A DNA stretch of 64,000 bases from Citrobacter sp. MGH106 (lineage in GTDB: Bacteria; Pseudomonadota; Gammaproteobacteria; Enterobacterales; Enterobacteriaceae): NCBI RefSeq assembly GCF_001037495.1, contig NZ_KQ089823.1, positions 62,001 to 126,000 on the forward strand. The letters run 5' to 3'. Of this stretch, positions 55,110-64,000 are shown in pieces (position 1 is the first letter of the stretch; every line of letters begins with the position of its first letter). Made by a program: the position numbers and the translations under genes. The notes beneath the pieces were generated by a model, which searched no databases, was not told the DNA's origin, and was given only the letters and a program-made list of their open reading frames with translations.

Positions 55110-56618
55110 ATGGAAACCAAAGATCTGATTGTGATAGGTGGAGGCATCAACGGTGCCGGTATCGCGGCAGATGCCGCTGGACGCGGTTTATCCGTGCTGA
55201 TGCTGGAAGCGCAGGATTTAGCCTGTGCGACCTCTTCCGCCAGCTCTAAACTCATCCACGGTGGTCTGCGCTACCTGGAACACTATGAATTTCGTCTGGT
55301 CAGTGAAGCGCTGGCTGAACGTGAAGTGCTGTTGAAAATGGCACCGCATATTGCTTTCCCGATGCGTTTTCGTCTGCCCCATCGCCCACACCTGCGCCCG
55401 GCATGGATGATTCGCATTGGTCTGTTTATGTACGATCACCTGGGCAAACGCACCAGTTTACCAGGTTCAACTGGTTTGCGTTTTGGCGCAGACTCGGTGA
55501 TGAAGCCTGAGATCGTGCGCGGTTTCGAATATTCTGACTGCTGGGTAGACGATGCGCGTCTGGTTCTGGCAAACGCCCAAATGGTGGTACGTAAAGGTGG
55601 CGAAGTCTTGACCCGCACTCGCGCCACTTCCGCTCGTCGCGAAAACGGTCTGTGGATTGTCGAAGCAGAAGATATCGATACCGGTAAAAAACACACCTGG
55701 CAGGCTCGCGGCCTGGTAAACGCCACTGGCCCGTGGGTAAAAGAGTTCTTCGATGACGGAATGCACCTGCCATCACCGTATGGTATTCGCCTGATTAAAG
55801 GCAGCCACATCGTGGTACCACGCGTGCATACCCAGAAGCAGGCTTATATCCTGCAAAACGAAGATAAGCGTATTGTTTTCGTTATCCCCTGGATGGATGA
55901 ATTCTCAATTATCGGTACCACTGACGTTGAGTATCAGGGCGACCCGAAAGCGGTGAAGATTGATGAAAGCGAAATCAATTACCTGCTGAAGGTCTACAAC
56001 GCACACTTTAAGAAACAGCTGGGCCGTGATGATATCGTCTGGACCTATTCTGGCGTCCGCCCGCTGTGCGATGACGAGTCCGATTCACCGCAGGCTATCA
56101 CCCGTGATTACACGCTGGATATCCACGATGAAAACGGCAAAGCGCCGCTGCTTTCCGTCTTTGGCGGCAAACTGACGACCTACCGTAAGCTGGCAGAACA
56201 CGCGATGGAAAAACTGTCGTCTTACTATCAGGGCATTGGCCCGGCATGGACCAAAGAGTGCATCCTGCCCGGCGGTGATATTGGCGGCGATCGTGAAGAC
56301 TACGCGGCAAAACTGCGCCGCCGCTATCCGTTCCTGACCGAGTCTTTGGCACGCCACTACTCGCGCACCTACGGTAGCAACACGGAATGGATCCTCGGTG
56401 ACGCGACCTCGGTTGCTGAGCTGGGCGAAGACTTCGGCCATGAATTCTACGAAGCAGAGCTGAAGTATCTGGTCGATCACGAATGGGTGCGTCGCGCAGA
56501 CGATGCCCTGTGGCGTCGTACGAAAGAAGGTATGTGGCTGAATGCCGAACAGCAGTCGCGCATGACCCAGTGGCTGGTGGAATATGTGGAAAAACACCAG
56601 TTGTCGCTAGCGTCTTAA
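55110..56618 (+). CDS. glpD: Aerobic glycerol-3-phosphate dehydrogenase
   Basis: From the ATG at 55110 (five in-frame codons after a GTG at 55095) the product has 502 residues, one more than the 501 of E. coli GlpD; AGAGG lies seven bases before the ATG. The N-terminal FAD-binding motif is DLIVIGGGINGAGIAADAA (about 5-23) and the later SVFGGKLTTYRKLAEHA segment is conserved. The enzyme oxidises glycerol 3-phosphate to dihydroxyacetone phosphate on the membrane and passes electrons to ubiquinone. It is regulated by the GlpR- and CRP-type sites upstream. Confidence 0.96.
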   Translation: METKDLIVIGGGINGAGIAADAAGRGLSVLMLEAQDLACATSSASSKLIHGGLRYLEHYEFRLVSEALAEREVLLKMAPHIAFPMRFRLPHRPHLRPAWMIRIGLFMYDHLGKRTSLPGSTGLRFGADSVMKPEIVRGFEYSDCWVDDARLVLANAQMVVRKGGEVLTRTRATSARRENGLWIVEAEDIDTGKKHTWQARGLVNATGPWVKEFFDDGMHLPSPYGIRLIKGSHIVVPRVHTQKQAYILQNEDKRIVFVIPWMDEFSIIGTTDVEYQGDPKAVKIDESEINYLLKVYNAHFKKQLGRDDIVWTYSGVRPLCDDESDSPQAITRDYTLDIHDENGKAPLLSVFGGKLTTYRKLAEHAMEKLSSYYQGIGPAWTKECILPGGDIGGDREDYAAKLRRRYPFLTESLARHYSRTYGSNTEWILGDATSVAELGEDFGHEFYEAELKYLVDHEWVRRADDALWRRTKEGMWLNAEQQSRMTQWLVEYVEKHQLSLAS

Positions 56619-56636
56619 GACACACGCTATAAAACT

Positions 56637-56705
56637 GTAGGCCCGGTAAGCGTCAGAGCCACCGGGCCTTTTGCCGGATGGCGGCTAACGCCTTATCCGG
56701 CCTAC
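56637..56705. repeat. BIME between convergent glpD and glgP
   Basis: A GCCCGGT/ACCGGGC hairpin (56641-56667) is followed by CTTTTG and then a canonical REP, GCCGGATGGCGGC...TTATCCGGCCTAC (56673-56705). The first hairpin with its short T-run could also act as the glpD terminator. yzgL of E. coli K-12 is not present in this 105-base gap. Confidence 0.85.
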
Positions 56706-56723
56706 AGGTCATCCTATCCCTTG

Positions 56724-60623
<3,900 letters not shown>

Positions 60624-60624
<1 letters not shown>

Positions 60625-61919
60625 TATCGCTCCTGTTTGATCTGCAGTTTGCGTAGCATTTCACGCGTGACCAGCACAATGCCTTCCTCTGAACGGTAGA
60701 AGCGACGTGCATCTTCTTCCGCATTTTCACCAATGACCATACCTTCAGGGATAACGCAGGCGCGGTCGATGATACAGCGACGTAACCGGCACGAACGCCC
60801 TACCCACACTTCAGGTAACAACACTGCCGAATCAATGTTACAGAATGAATTCACCCGCACCCGCGGGAACAGCACGGACTGCACCACCACCGAACCGGAA
60901 ATAATACACCCACCGGAAACCAGCGAGTTCAGCGTCATTCCGTGGCTACCGGAACGGTCCTGCACGAACTTCGCTGGTGGCAGTGATTCCATATGTGTAC
61001 GAATTGGCCAGTCCTGGTCATACATGTCCAGTTCAGGCGTTACCGAAGCCAGATCGAGGTTCGCCTTCCAGTAGGCCTCCAATGTTCCAACATCACGCCA
61101 GTACGGCTCGGATTCCGGGTCGGACTGTACGCAGGACAACGGGAAAGGATGTGCAAACGCCATACCCGCTTCGGTGATTTTCGGGATGATATCTTTGCCG
61201 AAGTCATGGCTTGAGTTTTCGTCCAGGTCATCTTCCGCCAACAGTTCATAGAGATAATCGGCGTCAAATACGTAGATCCCCATACTGGCGAGGGATTTTG
61301 TTGGATCATTTGGCATGGCTGGCGGATTTGCCGGTTTTTCAACGAATTCGATAATTTTGTCGTTTTCGTCCACATCCATTACGCCAAATGCGCTGGCCTC
61401 TTCAATCGGTACCGGCATACAGGCTACGGTGCAGCGAGCGCCCTTCTCAACGTGGTCGATCAGCATGCGCGAGTAGTCCTGTTTGTAAATATGATCCCCC
61501 GCGAGTATCACCACATACTCCGCTTTATAGCGTCGAATGATGTCCAGGTTTTGCGTTACCGCATCTGCCGTTCCGCGATACCAGTTTTCCCCCTGCATTC
61601 TTTGCTGAGCAGGAAGCAGGTCGACAAACTCGTTCATCTCTTCGCTGAAGAACGACCAACCGCGCTGGATATGCTGTACCAGCGTGTGCGACTGGTACTG
61701 CGTGATCACGCCAATACGGCGGATCCCGGAGTTAAGACAGTTGGATAAAGCAAAATCGATAATGCGGAACTTACCGCCAAAGTGTACGGCTGGCTTGGCG
61801 CGTTTGTTGGTTAAATCTTTCAGGCGTGTCCCGCGGCCACCGGCCAGGATTAGGGCAACAGATTTCAATGGCAGCTGGCGCGCCAACATTACACGATCGT
61901 TCTTATCTAAACTCACCAT
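60624..61919 (-). CDS. glgC: Glucose-1-phosphate adenylyltransferase
   Basis: From the ATG at 61919, preceded by AAGGAGTTAGTC, the product has the 431 residues of E. coli GlgC; an in-frame ATG at 61955 lies inside glgX. It makes ADP-glucose from glucose 1-phosphate and ATP, the controlled step of glycogen synthesis. The nucleotide-binding motif is [15 protein letters not shown], and the N-terminal [10 protein letters not shown] region and the C-terminal left-handed beta-helix ([19 protein letters not shown]) are the allosteric parts, activated by fructose 1,6-bisphosphate and inhibited by AMP. Confidence 0.98.
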
Positions 61920-61933
61920 GACTAACTCCTTTT

Positions 61934-63910
61934 TTATCTTCTCTGGAACACACACAGTCCGTGCGCAGGTCCCTGCCAGACAGCCGTAAGCACCGGATTA
62001 TCCTCTCCGGCAAATGGGGGGATGGCGTGCCATTCCCCTTCAGGTAAAACGATATCTGTCACCTCAAGCGAAGCGTTTATCGCAATCAAAAAACGCTCTG
62101 AAAGCAGGATTTCCATCTGCTTCAGGCCGTTTTGCCACTCATCCGCACTTAAGGGTTGTGCATACTTGTTCAGCCAACGGACATTGCCATCACCCTCTTC
62201 CCACCAGCGATCGTTTGTTAACGCGGGGATCTGCCGGCGAAGATGAATCAAGGCGGCGGTAAATGCGGTTAGCCCACTGTTTGCCTGCTGCCAGTCCAGC
62301 CAGGTTAAAGCGTTATCCTGGCAGTAAGCGTTATTGTTGCCGTGCTGGCTATGACCATGCTCATCGCCCGCCAACAACATCGGCGTCCCCTGAGAGAGCA
62401 ACAGCGTCGTTAACAGGGCATGAATGCTGTCGCGCCGCCTTTCAATCAGGTCCAGCGTGCCGCCTAACCCTTCTTTACCATGATTATCACTGTAGTTATT
62501 GCTAGTGCCGTCCCGATTTTCCTCACCGTTCGCTTCATTGTGCTTATTTGTGAAGCACACACAGTCGCGCAGCGTAAAACCGTCATGCGCAGTAACCAGA
62601 TTAACCGTGGCGCTGGGTTTACGACCATTGCGTTTAAACACATCGCTGGATGCTGCAAAACGTCCAGCAAACTCCCCCAGCGACAGATTACGCTGTAGCC
62701 AGAAGCGTCGGATTGCGTCGCGGAAATGGTCATTCCATTCGACAAACGGTGGTGGGAAATTACCCACCTGATAACCGCCTTCACCAATATCCCACGGCTC
62801 TGCAATCAGCTTAACGCGTGAGAGCAACGGACAGTTTTGGATGGCGGTAAACAGCGGTGCATCCTGACGAAACGCAGGCGTGCGCCCCATAACGGAAGCT
62901 AAATCGAAACGAAAACCATCCACGTGGCAGGTTTCAACCCAATAACGCAGGCATTCACACGCATACTCCACCACACCGGGATGGCTCAGATTGATGGTGT
63001 TCCCACAGCCGGTCCAGTTGTAGTAATCACCATCTTCCCTAATCCAATAATAGCTACGGTTATCAATTCCGCGCAGCGAGAAGAGCGGCCCCTCAAGATC
63101 CAACTCGGCGCTGTGGTTTAAAACGATATCGAGAATGACCTCAATACCCGCTTTGTGCAGCGCTTTCACCGCGTCACGAAACTCATCAAGAGCGCTCTCT
63201 GGCGAGCAGGCATAAGCCGGATGCAGCGCAAACATCGCCAACGGGTTGTAACCCCAGTAGTTAGATAATCCCAGCCGTTGAAGACGGGGTTCGCTGGCGA
63301 AATGCGCCACTGGCAGCAGCTCCAGCGCGGTAATGCCAAGGTGCCTGAAATAGTCAATCATCACCGGATGACCGAGCGCTTTGTACGTGCCGCGAATATC
63401 CTCCGGGATATCGGGGTGCAGATACGTCAGTCCTTTGACGTGTGCTTCGTAAATGACGGTGTTGCCCCACGGTGTACGCGGCGGGACATCATCCTCCCAG
63501 TCATATCGGTCTGATACCACCACGCACTTGAGCGCAATCTCCGCATTGTCACGATGATCCGGCTCATCCACCCCACCGTGTAGCAGCGGGTTATCTTTTA
63601 ACTCGCCTTCCACGCGGCGTGCACAGGGGTCAATCAGCAGTTTCGCCGGGTTAAAACGATGACCTTGCCCAGGTTGCCACGGCCCATGTACACGATAACC
63701 ATAACGCAAACCCGGTCTGGCACCGGCCAGATAACCGTGCCAGACATCACCGCTACGTCCAGGCAGGTCATAGCGGTGCTCGCAGCCTTGCTCATCGAAG
63801 ACGCATAGCTCAACGCGCTCAGCGTGGGCCGAGAAGAGTGTAAAATTGACGCCATGACCGTCATACATGGCACCGTGGGGGGTGGCGTTACCGATTGCCA
63901 GTTGCGTCAT
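61934..63910 (-). CDS. glgX: Glycogen debranching enzyme GlgX
   Basis: From the ATG at 63910, after GGGAGGGGTG, the product has 658 residues (E. coli GlgX 657); an in-frame ATG further upstream would extend into glgB. It is an isoamylase-type GH13 enzyme that removes the short branches left by phosphorylase. An N-terminal CBM48 domain is followed by the (beta/alpha)8 barrel: [27 protein letters not shown] (nucleophile Asp), [17 protein letters not shown] (acid/base Glu) and [13 protein letters not shown]. It lies 14 bases before glgC. Confidence 0.97.
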   Translation of the reverse strand: MTQLAIGNATPHGAMYDGHGVNFTLFSAHAERVELCVFDEQGCEHRYDLPGRSGDVWHGYLAGARPGLRYGYRVHGPWQPGQGHRFNPAKLLIDPCARRVEGELKDNPLLHGGVDEPDHRDNAEIALKCVVVSDRYDWEDDVPPRTPWGNTVIYEAHVKGLTYLHPDIPEDIRGTYKALGHPVMIDYFRHLGITALELLPVAHFASEPRLQRLGLSNYWGYNPLAMFALHPAYACSPESALDEFRDAVKALHKAGIEVILDIVLNHSAELDLEGPLFSLRGIDNRSYYWIREDGDYYNWTGCGNTINLSHPGVVEYACECLRYWVETCHVDGFRFDLASVMGRTPAFRQDAPLFTAIQNCPLLSRVKLIAEPWDIGEGGYQVGNFPPPFVEWNDHFRDAIRRFWLQRNLSLGEFAGRFAASSDVFKRNGRKPSATVNLVTAHDGFTLRDCVCFTNKHNEANGEENRDGTSNNYSDNHGKEGLGGTLDLIERRRDSIHALLTTLLLSQGTPMLLAGDEHGHSQHGNNNAYCQDNALTWLDWQQANSGLTAFTAALIHLRRQIPALTNDRWWEEGDGNVRWLNKYAQPLSADEWQNGLKQMEILLSERFLIAINASLEVTDIVLPEGEWHAIPPFAGEDNPVLTAVWQGPAHGLCVFQRR

Positions 63911-64000
63911 CACCCCTCCCGAACCAGCCAAATCGTGGCCAGCGGAGGCAAGGTGAGACTCAACGAGTGCTGACGACCATGGCTGGCGATTTCATCGCTG
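63910..64000 (-). CDS. glgB: 1,4-Alpha-glucan branching enzyme, C-terminal end only
   Basis: The right edge cuts the gene; only the last 29-30 codons are in the window. They read [18 protein letters not shown] in the C-terminal all-beta domain and end LVREG, as in E. coli GlgB. The stop TGA shares one base with the glgX ATG (TGATG), so glgB and glgX are translationally coupled at the start of glgBXCAP. GlgB adds alpha-1,6 branches to glycogen. Confidence 0.93.
   Translation of the reverse strand, partial: SDEIASHGRQHSLSLTLPPLATIWLVREG

Overview
The window is chromosomal DNA from a member of the Enterobacteriaceae. Gene order and protein lengths match the nirC-cysG to glg segment near 75-77 min of the Escherichia coli map almost gene for gene. 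It differs from E. coli K-12 in lacking yhfL-frlABCDR between cysG and yhfS, rtcBA-rtcR between malT and glpR, and yzgL between glpD and glgP. REP/BIME palindromes of the enteric type sit between several genes. A close relative of Escherichia and Salmonella, such as Citrobacter, fits best; the species is inference. No tRNA, rRNA, insertion sequence, prophage or CRISPR array was seen.

Layout. 1-1981: end of the nitrite channel gene nirC, siroheme synthase cysG and a bidirectional terminator. 2002-9500, minus strand: the eight-gene php (yhf) operon yhfZ-yhfY-yhfX-yhfW-php-yhfU-yhfT-yhfS, an uncharacterised metabolic cluster and the least understood part of the window. 9583-16022, minus: trpS-gph-rpe-dam-damX-aroB-aroK, linking tryptophanyl-tRNA charging, housekeeping phosphatase and pentose steps, DNA adenine methylation, a division protein and shikimate enzymes. 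16428-19744, minus: hofMNOPQ, a type IV pilus-like/secretin operon for use of external DNA as a nutrient. 19865-22417: mrcA (PBP1A).

22508-31396: nudE, then igaA, yrfG, hslR and hslO (envelope-stress and heat-shock functions), the membrane protein gene yhgE, and pck. 31477-33545, minus: ompR-envZ, divergent from greB-yhgF (tex). 37092-39904: feoABC, the ferrous iron uptake operon, behind clear FNR- and Fur-type sites. 40130-44882: rpnA (nuclease), bioH, gntX, nfuA (iron-sulfur carrier) and gntT (gluconate permease with GntR-type operators).

44959-52790: the maltodextrin block, malPQ divergent from their activator malT. 52833-56618: glpEGR divergent from glpD, with CRP- and GlpR-type sites in front of glpD. 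56724-64000, minus: the glycogen operon glgB(partial)-glgX-glgC-glgA-glgP, covering ADP-glucose synthesis, chain extension, branching, debranching and phosphorolysis. The right half is therefore a carbon-storage and alternative-carbon region (gluconate, maltodextrins, glycerol-3-phosphate, glycogen), largely under CRP control.

The strongest candidate for an undescribed system is the php operon. It has two PLP enzymes of different fold types, an amidohydrolase-type metallohydrolase, a phosphopentomutase-like metalloenzyme, a multi-pass membrane protein with a small soluble partner, a PRD-domain protein and a winged-helix regulator with a probable ligand-binding domain. AT-rich repeat motifs shared by its promoter and an internal gap look like its own regulatory sites.
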